Assembly: GCF_000176235.1 (NCBI RefSeq)
Contig: NZ_ACZV01000005.1
Span: 1,054,001 to 1,118,000 of the forward strand
DNA: 64,000 bases
Reading direction: 5' to 3'
Origin: Vibrio orientalis CIP 102891 = ATCC 33934
GTDB lineage: Bacteria > Pseudomonadota > Gammaproteobacteria > Enterobacterales > Vibrionaceae
Below, one piece after another: positions 35,102-43,040 of this stretch. The notes beneath the pieces are model-generated. The model made no database searches. It saw only the letters and a list, made by a program, of their open reading frames with translations, and was not told where the DNA came from. The position numbers and the translations under genes were made by a program. Position 1 is the stretch's first letter, and each line of letters opens with the position of its first letter.

Positions 35102-35785
35102 CTAATAAGATTTCTTGTACGTTCGTTCAGGCCGCCCAACCGTACCGTAGTTAAGATCCGCTTCAAGCTCCCCAGTACTGATTAAATATTCTAGATAGCG
35201 TCGTGCTGTGGTTCGACTGGCCCCAATCAACTCACCCGCCTCATCAGCTGTCATCAAAACGCTGTCATCAAATAATGCTTTGATCTTATCCAAAGTCACT
35301 GCATCTATCCCTTTCGGCAGCCGGTTCTTCTGGGTTTCGTTGACAGTGGAAGCCTGAAGCATTTTATCGACGATGTTTTGGTCTAAACCATCTGCATGAG
35401 TGAGTTGCTGCTTCTGCAATACATATTTTTTCAGCGCCGCTTCTAAGCGAGGAAAGACAACGGGTTTTAACAGATAGTCAACCACGCCACCACGCATAGC
35501 CTGCTGTAATGTTTCCACATCTCTTGCAGCGGTAATCAAAATAACGTCACAGCTCAGGTGCTCTGTACGAAGTTCATGAAGAATTTCGATACCTGTACCA
35601 TCGGGCAAATACACATCCAGTAACAGTAAGTCAGGGCTGAGCACTTCGAGTTGAAGCTTTGCTTCTAATTTAGTCGTTGCGATACCAATAACTTCATAAC
35701 CACCAACTTGCTCTAAATAGCGCTGATGCAGTTGAGCAATCGCGAGATCATCTTCAATAATCATGACTCGAGTAACGGCACTCAT
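35102..35785 (-). CDS. CitB/DcuR-family response regulator
   Basis: A 227-residue regulator. The receiver domain has the acidic pair E11-D12-D13 and phospho-acceptor D57 in LLLLDVYLPDGTG. The C-terminal DNA-binding part (about 165-225) has a winged-HTH of the CitB/DctR type (TADEAGELIGASRTTARRYL, then GRPERTY). Families of this type usually respond to carboxylates. It overlaps the kinase gene by four bases, so the two are coupled. It may also control the two binding-protein genes downstream. Confidence 0.87.
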   Translation of the reverse strand: MSAVTRVMIIEDDLAIAQLHQRYLEQVGGYEVIGIATTKLEAKLQLEVLSPDLLLLDVYLPDGTGIEILHELRTEHLSCDVILITAARDVETLQQAMRGGVVDYLLKPVVFPRLEAALKKYVLQKQQLTHADGLDQNIVDKMLQASTVNETQKNRLPKGIDAVTLDKIKALFDDSVLMTADEAGELIGASRTTARRYLEYLISTGELEADLNYGTVGRPERTYKKSY

Positions 35786-37401
35786 CTTAGCTCTTCCTTA
35801 GGTAGATATACTGTCATCCTTGCCCCATGCTCTTTGTTATTTACCATTTCTAACTCACCATGATAACGAATTGCGAGTTCATTAATTAAATATAGCCCGA
35901 CACCTCTTGTGTCAGAGTCTTTGCTTGATACGCCTCGCCTTACCAGTGATTCTGCACTAATATCATCAGGCAAACCGCTACCTTGATCGATGACTTCTAA
36001 AATCACTTCATTACCAAAATCACTAATGGAGACCTCAATCGTACGACGGTGAGGAGCGAGTAACGGCTCTTTAGTTAAAGCCTCGCGAGTTGAATCAAAT
36101 GCATTATCGATGAGGTTTCCTAGAATCGTCACCATGTCCTCAGGGTTTATACGGCTTGGTAAAGGTTCCAATCTGGCGCCCTCTTCTACCACCAAATTGA
36201 GCCCTAATTCTCTGGCACGCTCAGTTTTACCTAGTAGCATACCCGCGATAAGAGGCTCTTTGATCGTTTCGCGTAAAAATTCAATCAACGCTTGGTAGTG
36301 CGCCGTTTCCTGACCTATCAAATATTGCACCGCTTCGAGTTCACCCATTTGCACCATACCGCTAATGGTATTGAGCTTATTTCGATGCTCATGAGTTTGT
36401 GAGCGAAGCATCTCTGCATACTCTTTGGTTTTCGCTAATTGTTCTGTCAGTTCAGTGAGATCATCTCTAAGTCGGAAACTTGATACCGCCCCAACGACTT
36501 TATCCTCAACAATGATGGGGCTTCGGTTGGCAATTAGGCGCTTCTTATTCAAATACAAATTGATGTCATGATCCGTACGCGCTGTTTGGAGTACCGATTG
36601 TAAATCGCTGTCAGGAAGGATTTCACTCAGAGGTCTATCGATACAATCTGCTTTTACTAAACCGAGAATTTGGCAAGCACTCTTATTGATAGCTCGAAGC
36701 TTACCTTTATCATCAATAGTAATAATGCCTTCTTTTAGTGTTTCTAAGGTAACGTCTAATTCAACATATAGACGACCAATCTCTTCTGGCTCGAAGCCTA
36801 AGATAGCGCGTTGGAATTTCCGGGAAGCATAACTAGAAACAATGGCATTTGCGGCAACCACGAGTAACGCCATTGCAATCAAAAATGTTAAAAAGGGTTC
36901 GATTCTATCCTGAAGGCGATCAATCAAGTAACCAACCGAGACCACTCCAATGATCTCACCTTGTTCATTGAATACTGCAGATTTTCCTCGTACAGAATAT
37001 CCTAAAGAGCCCTTAGCTATAGAAATGTAAGCTTCACCGTTGATTAAAGCACGGCGATTATCGCCGCCCTTCATTGGTTTACCTATGCGCTCATCAAGTG
37101 GGTGAACAAGCCTTATCCCTTCATGATCGCCGATCACGATAAACGCTGCACCAATCAGTGTTGTCAGGTTACGGTAACGCTGTTGACTCTCTTCAGTAAC
37201 GCCGCGTTCAATCATCTCGATCACATAGGGTGACTTGGCAAGGAAGGATGCGACGCCAAGTGCTTTATGGCCCATTTCATCTTCTTGGGCATATTTGATG
37301 TAGACGAATCCGGCAGCAACCAATAGCAATAGCTCTATTAGGCCTGACAGTGTCATGATAATCAGCATTCGTTTACGAAAGCTGATACGACTCCATTTCA
37401 T
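35782..37401 (-). CDS. CitA/DcuS-family sensor histidine kinase
   Basis: A 539-residue membrane kinase. TM1 about 12-34, a periplasmic CACHE/PDC sensor about 40-168, TM2 about 170-192, a cytoplasmic PAS domain about 210-310, then the CitA-type histidine box with H337 in SQTHEHRNKLNTISGM and a C-terminal HATPase with DQGSGLPD and GVGLYL. The sensor carries a VGYLIDRL-like end as in DcuS/CitA. A di- or tricarboxylate ligand is the family norm, but no transporter for one is adjacent. AAGGAG stands before the ATG. Confidence 0.88.
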   Translation of the reverse strand: MKWSRISFRKRMLIIMTLSGLIELLLLVAAGFVYIKYAQEDEMGHKALGVASFLAKSPYVIEMIERGVTEESQQRYRNLTTLIGAAFIVIGDHEGIRLVHPLDERIGKPMKGGDNRRALINGEAYISIAKGSLGYSVRGKSAVFNEQGEIIGVVSVGYLIDRLQDRIEPFLTFLIAMALLVVAANAIVSSYASRKFQRAILGFEPEEIGRLYVELDVTLETLKEGIITIDDKGKLRAINKSACQILGLVKADCIDRPLSEILPDSDLQSVLQTARTDHDINLYLNKKRLIANRSPIIVEDKVVGAVSSFRLRDDLTELTEQLAKTKEYAEMLRSQTHEHRNKLNTISGMVQMGELEAVQYLIGQETAHYQALIEFLRETIKEPLIAGMLLGKTERARELGLNLVVEEGARLEPLPSRINPEDMVTILGNLIDNAFDSTREALTKEPLLAPHRRTIEVSISDFGNEVILEVIDQGSGLPDDISAESLVRRGVSSKDSDTRGVGLYLINELAIRYHGELEMVNNKEHGARMTVYLPKEELR

Positions 37402-37746
37402 AACAACTCCTTGATAAGCCGATAAGATAACACTTGGCTTACATTTCTATGAATTATCATGATTGAAACTGTGATGACGACAAAAATAAATCATTCTCAG
37501 TATCAATAATCAATTCTCTGCGTCTCACCGCATGCATCGATTTAGGTTGATAGAGAAAATCAAATATAAAACCAGTGGAATAGTTGATTTAGATCACATG
37601 AATTTTAGGTTATTTTTTGCGCGATCTTGTCGTTTGTTTTGTATAATTATTAAGCGTATTAAGCAGATCGTTTTACGGAAAAACTGGCGTAAGCATTTCA
37701 CAATAATGACTATATAAGTGCTCGCCAATATTGAAAGGGAAAGGCG
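37402..37746. other. Intergenic region upstream of the kinase
   Basis: A 345-base AT-rich gap between the minus-strand kinase and a doubtful plus-strand ORF. The only clear motif is a CRP/FNR-like site near its middle, listed separately. I see no RNA gene or convincing ORF. Confidence 0.5.
37583..37598. promoter_or_regulatory. CRP/FNR-like site
   Basis: GTTGATTTAGATCACA has a perfect TCACA half-site with a poor TGTGA half, and also matches TTGAT-N4-ATCAA at nine of ten positions. CRP and FNR sites overlap in sequence and cannot be separated here. It could serve the kinase operon (-) or the small ORF (+). Confidence 0.4.
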
Positions 37747-37971
37747 ATGAAACGGGACGTATTTGGCATTTGCTTATCTAAGTCTATGCTATCTAACAAT
37801 TTATCTAGCACATTTACACACGTCAGGGCTTATCAAAAACAGGCTGAAAGTGAAGAAATCACAGTACTGCACGCTTTTCCCCAAATGTCGGGGCAAGAGC
37901 TACTTACGAGCATGAAATCTTCTCAAAAGCTGTTATGGCGGGCTGAATTTATATGCTGTGATTTAAAGTGA
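37747..37971 (+). CDS. Doubtful small hypothetical protein
   Basis: A 74-residue ORF with GGGAAAGGCG before its ATG and a terminator just after its stop. No family is recognised, it has no membrane segment or repeat, and the composition is unremarkable. It may be a real short gene or a chance frame. Confidence 0.3.
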   Translation: MKRDVFGICLSKSMLSNNLSSTFTHVRAYQKQAESEEITVLHAFPQMSGQELLTSMKSSQKLLWRAEFICCDLK

Positions 37972-37988
37972 CAACAGCGATAAATCAA

Positions 37989-38018
37989 AGAGGGAAGCAT
38001 TTTGCTTCCCTCTTTTTT
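37989..38018. terminator. Bidirectional terminator
   Basis: Stem AGAGGGAAGC / GCTTCCCTCT with a loop of four Ts (ATTTT region) and a T-run on the plus strand. It sits between the small ORF and the end of the TPR gene. Confidence 0.82.
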
Positions 38019-38019
38019 G

Positions 38020-39186
38020 TTACCCCGTCACACCTTCAGATTGACGAAGTTGTGTCAGGTACGTAATCCAACTCTCTGCCTGAGTAGAAGGTTCCGCATT
38101 GTTGGCCTTTTTAGCCTCAATAAGCGCCTCTTCCAACTGGTTTAACTTATACAAGGCTCGTGTTTTCGCCAACGCTACGTCCGCCTCTTTGCCCTTAACT
38201 TTATCTAGCACTCGTAAGGAGTCTTGATAGTAGCCTTGCTGGACCATAAGTTGAGCAACGTTCCAATGGTACTTCGCATTAATCTTAGAGGCTGCTTTCC
38301 ACACTGTGATCGCTTTATCCCACTCTTTCGCGACTTGCCAGTATTGCGCTTGCTCTGACAACAACCGAATATCCGTTGCTGCATCTTCTAGCTCACTAAC
38401 TTGAATCGCGGCTCGCTCCGGAATCCCTCGTTTCGCATACAACTGTGCAAGCAAGTGGAGATCCTTTTGGCTAAGCGTTAATCCGTTTAACTTTGCCAAA
38501 GATAAAGTATCTAGCGCATCTTGGTCTCTACCAACTCGAAGCTGTAGTCCAACAAGCTGACGCCACCAGTTAAGCTTATCTGGTTGCAACACGATAAGTT
38601 GTTCTATGGTAGGAATCGCATGTTTCCACTGCTCTAATTGCAGTTGAGATCCCAGCTTCAAAGACAAGGGCTGCAAACGTTCCTTAGGATCGGTTTTAAG
38701 ATAGCGATTCGTCGCAGGAATCACCTTACTCCATTGCTCAAGTTGATAATGGGATTGGGCGATTCTCAGCCACAAATCATCCGCTTCTTGCGTCTCTGGT
38801 ACCGACTTTATCAAGGTATAATAGTGCTCAAGTGCAGGCTTAAACTGCTGATCATTTAGATAAAGATCTGCCAGCATACGCTCGGTTACCCACGCCTGCT
38901 CATCTTGTAATAAGCCGCTCGATACCGCTATTTTAAGCTGGGTGATAGCCGGTTTTATTTGACCCTCTTGCCAATAAAACACCCCCAACATTCGGGCGAC
39001 AAAAGCGCTATCATACTGACGATTTGTCTCTATCTCTTTCAATGAAGCGATAGCCTGTTTGACTTTGTCATCCTGTGCGAGCTCATGAGCCTTCTGTACT
39101 CGCACTGCGGTATACTGACTCAGCTCTTGCCCTATTGAGGAAACAGAAACAAGTAAGCAGGATAATGTGATTACTCTTTTAATCAT
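38020..39186 (-). CDS. TPR-repeat protein of the TonB2 cluster
   Basis: A 388-residue secreted protein with a signal peptide (about 1-19) and many tetratricopeptide-like helical pairs over residues 25-380 (for example AITQLKIAVSSGLL, ALEHYYTLIKSVP, ALDTLSLAKLNGL). The last gene of the tonB2 operon, overlapping tonB2 by four bases. The equivalent gene follows tonB2 in V. cholerae. A periplasmic scaffold role in TonB2-dependent uptake is inferred; no enzymatic motif is seen. Confidence 0.82.
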   Translation of the reverse strand: MIKRVITLSCLLVSVSSIGQELSQYTAVRVQKAHELAQDDKVKQAIASLKEIETNRQYDSAFVARMLGVFYWQEGQIKPAITQLKIAVSSGLLQDEQAWVTERMLADLYLNDQQFKPALEHYYTLIKSVPETQEADDLWLRIAQSHYQLEQWSKVIPATNRYLKTDPKERLQPLSLKLGSQLQLEQWKHAIPTIEQLIVLQPDKLNWWRQLVGLQLRVGRDQDALDTLSLAKLNGLTLSQKDLHLLAQLYAKRGIPERAAIQVSELEDAATDIRLLSEQAQYWQVAKEWDKAITVWKAASKINAKYHWNVAQLMVQQGYYQDSLRVLDKVKGKEADVALAKTRALYKLNQLEEALIEAKKANNAEPSTQAESWITYLTQLRQSEGVTG

Positions 39187-39800
39187 TGGGCTAACTTAAA
39201 CTCCAGTTTTACCGTTTGTCCAACTTGGGCTATCGCCCCACCATCAATGACTTTCGGCTGATATTTCCATTTTTTGAGCGCCCGCATCGCTTCTCGCTCA
39301 AACATGCGCTTTGGCTTTGCTTCAATCACTTCAATACTGGTAGGTCTTCCCGTTGGGTCGATTGTAAAACGCATAATCACATACCCTTCCGCACCGCGTT
39401 TCAATGCCTTAGCTGGATAGCGAGGCTCAACACGATAAAGAGGCATCGCTTGCTGATTCACACCAAAGTCACCAAACGTAGGTGCACTAATCGCTAAACC
39501 ATCAATGGCCGTATTCAACCCAAGGGAAGGCTGAGACATTGGTGACACTTCTGTGAGTCTAGTTTCTGTCTGTGAAGTTGGTATTTGTTCTGGTACTTCT
39601 GGCGCTTTTGGCTGCTCTGGCACTGTGCGCTGGCGTCTTTGAACATCCTGCTCATTTTCAACCATCACCATATTGAAGCTGAGTGACTCACTCGATTGCG
39701 GTGCTCTTTGATGACCACCATCAACCATCCAGGCCATGAACGTAAATATCGATATCGCACAGACAAATGCTAAGGGGAGAACAATTAGCAATCGCTTCAC
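39183..39800 (-). CDS. tonB2: TonB2 energy-transducing protein
   Basis: A 205-residue periplasmic-spanning protein. N-terminal TM about 2-24 and the short linker typical of Vibrio TonB2. Pro-rich segment about 60-80 (EQPKAPEVPEQIP). The C-terminal TonB box-binding domain has VEPRYPAKALKRGAEGYVIM (partly) and EREAMRALKKWKYQP. It starts at a GTG that shares its G with the exbD2 stop (TAGTG). It transmits energy from the TtpC/ExbB2/ExbD2 complex to outer-membrane receptors. Confidence 0.93.
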   Translation of the reverse strand: MKRLLIVLPLAFVCAISIFTFMAWMVDGGHQRAPQSSESLSFNMVMVENEQDVQRRQRTVPEQPKAPEVPEQIPTSQTETRLTEVSPMSQPSLGLNTAIDGLAISAPTFGDFGVNQQAMPLYRVEPRYPAKALKRGAEGYVIMRFTIDPTGRPTSIEVIEAKPKRMFEREAMRALKKWKYQPKVIDGGAIAQVGQTVKLEFKLAQ

Positions 39801-40204
39801 TAGATTTTCTCCGCAGCTAGGGCAATATTTTTAACCCCTGCTCCCTTTGCCGCATCCATAACTTTAACCACAGTACCGCTATACGCGTGCTCATCAGCTT
39901 GAATTACTAATGATGCATCAGGCTTATCAAGTAACAAATGTTCTAAGGTTGCCTGAACGCGTTCTACGTCCACCATACGCTTATCAATGTAAATATCGTT
40001 CGCTGATGTCACCGCGACAAAGATCCCTGCTTCTTTTTGACTAACAACATTAGACGCAGTAGGTCGATTGACTTCAACACCCGACTCTCGAACAAATGAA
40101 CTGGTGACAATAAAGAAAATCAGCATGATAAAGACGATATCAAGCATTGAAGTCAGGTCAATTTGCGCTTCTTCTTGTTTTGATTGGCTTCGACCGAGTC
40201 TCAT
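39800..40204 (-). CDS. exbD2: ExbD2 biopolymer transport protein
   Basis: A 134-residue inner-membrane protein. The start at 40204 (MRLGRSQSK) is chosen over an upstream ATG because AAGGAG precedes it and it forms an ATGA overlap with exbB2. A single TM (about 15-37) carries the conserved protonatable Asp in DLTSMLDIVFIMLIF. A periplasmic domain follows. It forms the proton channel with ExbB2. Confidence 0.93.
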   Translation of the reverse strand: MRLGRSQSKQEEAQIDLTSMLDIVFIMLIFFIVTSSFVRESGVEVNRPTASNVVSQKEAGIFVAVTSANDIYIDKRMVDVERVQATLEHLLLDKPDASLVIQADEHAYSGTVVKVMDAAKGAGVKNIALAAEKI

Positions 40205-40758
40205 CGTTGACTCCTTAATGATTTTTCTAGTTTGATTTCTTGTCTGTGACACACTTTGACCAAGCGTGCATGGAAAAACATCCCGGTTAATGCTGCGACC
40301 ATCCCAGCCATTGTTGGCAAGGTCGCCAAAGAGATGCCTGACGCCATTAATTTCGGATTACTACTACCTTGGCTGGCCATCACATCAAACACAGAGATCA
40401 TACCGGTTACAGTACCTAGCAGGCCGAGCATTGGGCAAATGGCCACCAGCACCTTAATGATGTTTAGGTTCTGAGTTAACGACAAATGGGCTTGAGATAG
40501 CCAACCTTCTCTGATCGAACGAGCATGCCAGGTATTGTGGTCAGAGCGACTAAGCCATGCATCCACCCACTGCTTGCGCTGTTTGGGAAACTGAACCCAC
40601 AGATAAACCACCCGTTCAAGGATTAACGCCCAGCAGAGACAAACAACCAATAATAGCCACCATAGCACCTGTCCCCCCTGCTGCATAAAAGCTTGAAGAG
40701 ACAGCACCCAAGGCATTGACGCTACCATTTCGGGAAGCAGCGTGAATATTGCGTCCAT
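40201..40758 (-). CDS. exbB2: ExbB2 biopolymer transport protein
   Basis: A 185-residue MotA/TolQ/ExbB-family protein with three TM helices. TM1 about 30-50; TM2 and TM3 in the C-terminal half (LVAICPMLGLLGTVTGMI and LATLPTMAGMVAALTGMFFH, partly). It makes the proton-driven motor with ExbD2. It is joined to ttpC by a one-base overlap (TAATG) and to exbD2 by ATGA. Confidence 0.93.
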   Translation of the reverse strand: MDAIFTLLPEMVASMPWVLSLQAFMQQGGQVLWWLLLVVCLCWALILERVVYLWVQFPKQRKQWVDAWLSRSDHNTWHARSIREGWLSQAHLSLTQNLNIIKVLVAICPMLGLLGTVTGMISVFDVMASQGSSNPKLMASGISLATLPTMAGMVAALTGMFFHARLVKVCHRQEIKLEKSLRSQR

Positions 40759-42113
40759 TACGCCGCATTCCCTAAAGTTGCCACTTTTGCATCCATCTCT
40801 TTTTCAGCTTGTTCAGCGACCAGTCCAATCCCCTGCTTTTCAAGAATATGGCGAATTGATTCAGCTTGAGAGCTTAGAATGTTATGAGCTAAAAGAAGCG
40901 GCATCGCGGCAATAAGACCAAGAACGGTTGTCACCAAGGCCATAGAGATACCACCCGCCATCACTTTAGGATCACCATTACCAAACTGGGTGATCACTTG
41001 GAAGGTTTCAATCATACCCGTAACGGTACCTAACAAACCTAGCATTGGCGCAAGAGCGGCTAAAAGTTTGAGCATTGATAAGCCTTTCTCAAGACCCGTT
41101 TGTTCATCAACCACGGCCTCAAGTAACCTTAACTCTAATGCTTCAACACTTTGTTTCTTCTCTTTACTGTACACAGCTAGCACTCGACCAAGAGGGTTGT
41201 CCCCTGGCTGAGTCGGAATTTTAAGTTGGCGACGTATCTTTTGACGAGCGATGGATAAGCTAACACCACGTACAACCGCGATAATTAGACCAATCAGCAG
41301 TAATACAAGGATAATTTTACCGACAACACCACCAGCTTGCAGTCTATCCATTAACGTTGGTTCAAGAGCCAATTGCTCAAGCATCACACCGCGTGAAGGA
41401 TCGACAACCATATTTTGAATTAAGCCCGAACGTAACTCATCAAGTCCCGTAACTGATGGTCCTTGTTCTGGCTGTTTTTGATAAGCCGTTGCTGTCTGTT
41501 TCGCGCCATTCCAGTTCAAGTAGCCTTGTTCACCGATTAAGCCAAATGAGCCGAGTCGTACTACAGATTCCTCGCGTTGCTTGCCATCACCATCAACAAG
41601 TTGGATTTGCGTCTGAGCTAATTCACCTGAAGCTTTAATTTGCTCTGCAAGTGCTTTCCATAAACCAGTTAGCTGAGGCATAGATGGTAGCTTAGTCGCA
41701 GCCACGATCTCTTCGACGACTTGCGTATAAGCTTGGTCGCCAGCACCTGTCACTGAATGTTTCAGTTCTGACTCTAGCTCTTTAGCATTTTGACGTACTA
41801 CACCAAACACTTCTCCTAAGCTGCCTGTTTCTAATCTAAGGCTTTCTTCTAAACGAGCAAGCTCATCTTCATTGGTGCTAAATTGTGCCGCTAACTTGTC
41901 ATTAGCAGTTTGAAGCGCTTGGCGTTGTTTCACTAGCTCCGCTTTAAGTGTCGCTAGCTGCTGTTCCGTCTGCTTAAAGCCAGATTCACGTAGCTGATTG
42001 TGCTGCGCTTGCACCTTCGAATCAGCTTGAGCATTAACCGCCATTTCATTGGCAGAAAGATTAAAGGAGGTCGCTGCAAGTACGATAAGTGAGGCAATAA
42101 ATGTGCGTTTCAT
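40758..42113 (-). CDS. ttpC: TtpC, TonB2-associated large ExbB-like protein
   Basis: A 451-residue protein. Signal peptide (about 1-21), a periplasmic coiled-coil region (about 30-130, many Q/L/E), and TM at about 262-285. The C-terminal MotA/TolQ/ExbB domain has LAPMLGLLGTVTGMIETF and ISMALVTTVLGLIAAMPLLL. In vibrios TtpC is needed for the TonB2 (but not TonB1) system. It is coupled to both neighbours by one-base overlaps. Confidence 0.93.
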   Translation of the reverse strand: MKRTFIASLIVLAATSFNLSANEMAVNAQADSKVQAQHNQLRESGFKQTEQQLATLKAELVKQRQALQTANDKLAAQFSTNEDELARLEESLRLETGSLGEVFGVVRQNAKELESELKHSVTGAGDQAYTQVVEEIVAATKLPSMPQLTGLWKALAEQIKASGELAQTQIQLVDGDGKQREESVVRLGSFGLIGEQGYLNWNGAKQTATAYQKQPEQGPSVTGLDELRSGLIQNMVVDPSRGVMLEQLALEPTLMDRLQAGGVVGKIILVLLLIGLIIAVVRGVSLSIARQKIRRQLKIPTQPGDNPLGRVLAVYSKEKKQSVEALELRLLEAVVDEQTGLEKGLSMLKLLAALAPMLGLLGTVTGMIETFQVITQFGNGDPKVMAGGISMALVTTVLGLIAAMPLLLAHNILSSQAESIRHILEKQGIGLVAEQAEKEMDAKVATLGNAA

Positions 42114-42877
42114 TATTTCGCCTCCGTAACAGTCAGTGAAACAGGTAAGGTAATGAGACTAGGCGCGGCCTGTTTCGCAGCGATGCTGAATGCTTTGTCG
42201 AGTTCTGACTTCATTGACGGGTCAACACTCACCCATTGGTTCTGTTCTTTGTCCCAAGACCAAAATGTTGAACCATTTAAGCTACGTGCAACTAAAGACA
42301 AACGACCCAAGTACAAAATGTCCGTTTCTAGATATTCACCAGCAACGTCAATTTGACCTTGGTATAAACCAAGCTTGGTGCCGTAATCCAGCTCGATCTG
42401 GTAGGCTTCTAGAATACGACGATATTTTTCTGCATCACTGATGTCTGCGCGAACCATCATCTTGTCTAGCTTTGCAATTCGTTCTTGACGTTGAATGAGT
42501 CGAATTGGCGCATCTTCGGCTACGATCGCCTTCAATCCATCTATCATTTGATACATCAGCGGTACAACGCCCTGACGTGTTCGTTTGATCTCTTCAATCT
42601 GTCCACGGAAACTCGTCATCTCTTGCTCTTGGCTGGAGACCAAGGCAGATAAGTGGTTCTTATATACTTCAAGATTTTTCACTTCTTCTTGAAGTTGCTC
42701 AATCTCAGCTTTCAGCGTCAGAGAAGTTTCAGCACTCTGATCGATACGCTGCTGGCTAGAGGCAGAAGCCGAATTAGTCTTGCTTTGAATGCGTTGTGCC
42801 GTATCTAAGTTTGTCGCTAATACCCCTGAAGAGTATGTAGCAACAAGCAATGCTATGCTGGATTTTAATATATTCAT
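42113..42877 (-). CDS. DUF3450 periplasmic coiled-coil protein of the TonB2 cluster
   Basis: A 254-residue secreted protein with a signal peptide (about 1-21, VLA/TN). A coiled coil spans about 25-110 (SLTLKAEIEQLQEEVKNLE region). The C-terminal part (DILYLGRLSLVARSLNGSTF, FWSWDKEQNQW; partly) matches DUF3450. It is the first gene of the tonB2 operon, as in V. cholerae, and follows a Fur box. It probably assists TtpC; the mechanism is unknown. No clear Shine-Dalgarno. Confidence 0.87.
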   Translation of the reverse strand: MNILKSSIALLVATYSSGVLATNLDTAQRIQSKTNSASASSQQRIDQSAETSLTLKAEIEQLQEEVKNLEVYKNHLSALVSSQEQEMTSFRGQIEEIKRTRQGVVPLMYQMIDGLKAIVAEDAPIRLIQRQERIAKLDKMMVRADISDAEKYRRILEAYQIELDYGTKLGLYQGQIDVAGEYLETDILYLGRLSLVARSLNGSTFWSWDKEQNQWVSVDPSMKSELDKAFSIAAKQAAPSLITLPVSLTVTEAK

Positions 42878-42908
42878 ATTGGATATTATTTACTTACTAA
42901 ATACAAGT

Positions 42909-42927
42909 GAGAACCAATCTCATTTCT
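42909..42927 (-). promoter_or_regulatory. Fur box of the tonB2 operon
   Basis: Minus strand core TGAGATTGGTTCTCA matches the 7-1-7 Fur pattern TGANAATNATTNTCA at 13 of 15 positions. It lies 32-50 bases upstream of the first gene and shares the ATTGGTT centre with the receptor-gene Fur box. Confidence 0.7.
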
Positions 42928-42982
42928 AATCGCACAATATAAGCGGATTCCGAGAAATTGCAATCATACTTACAAATTATAC

Positions 42983-43014
42983 AAAAAAAGAGAAAGACTA
43001 AGTCTTTCCCTTTT
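42983..43014 (-). terminator. Terminator of the siderophore-receptor gene
   Basis: On the minus strand: stem GAAAGACT / AGTCTTTC followed by CTC and seven Ts, about 30 bases after the receptor stop. Confidence 0.8.
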
Positions 43015-43040
43015 CTGTTTCTAGAACATTAACACGCTCT

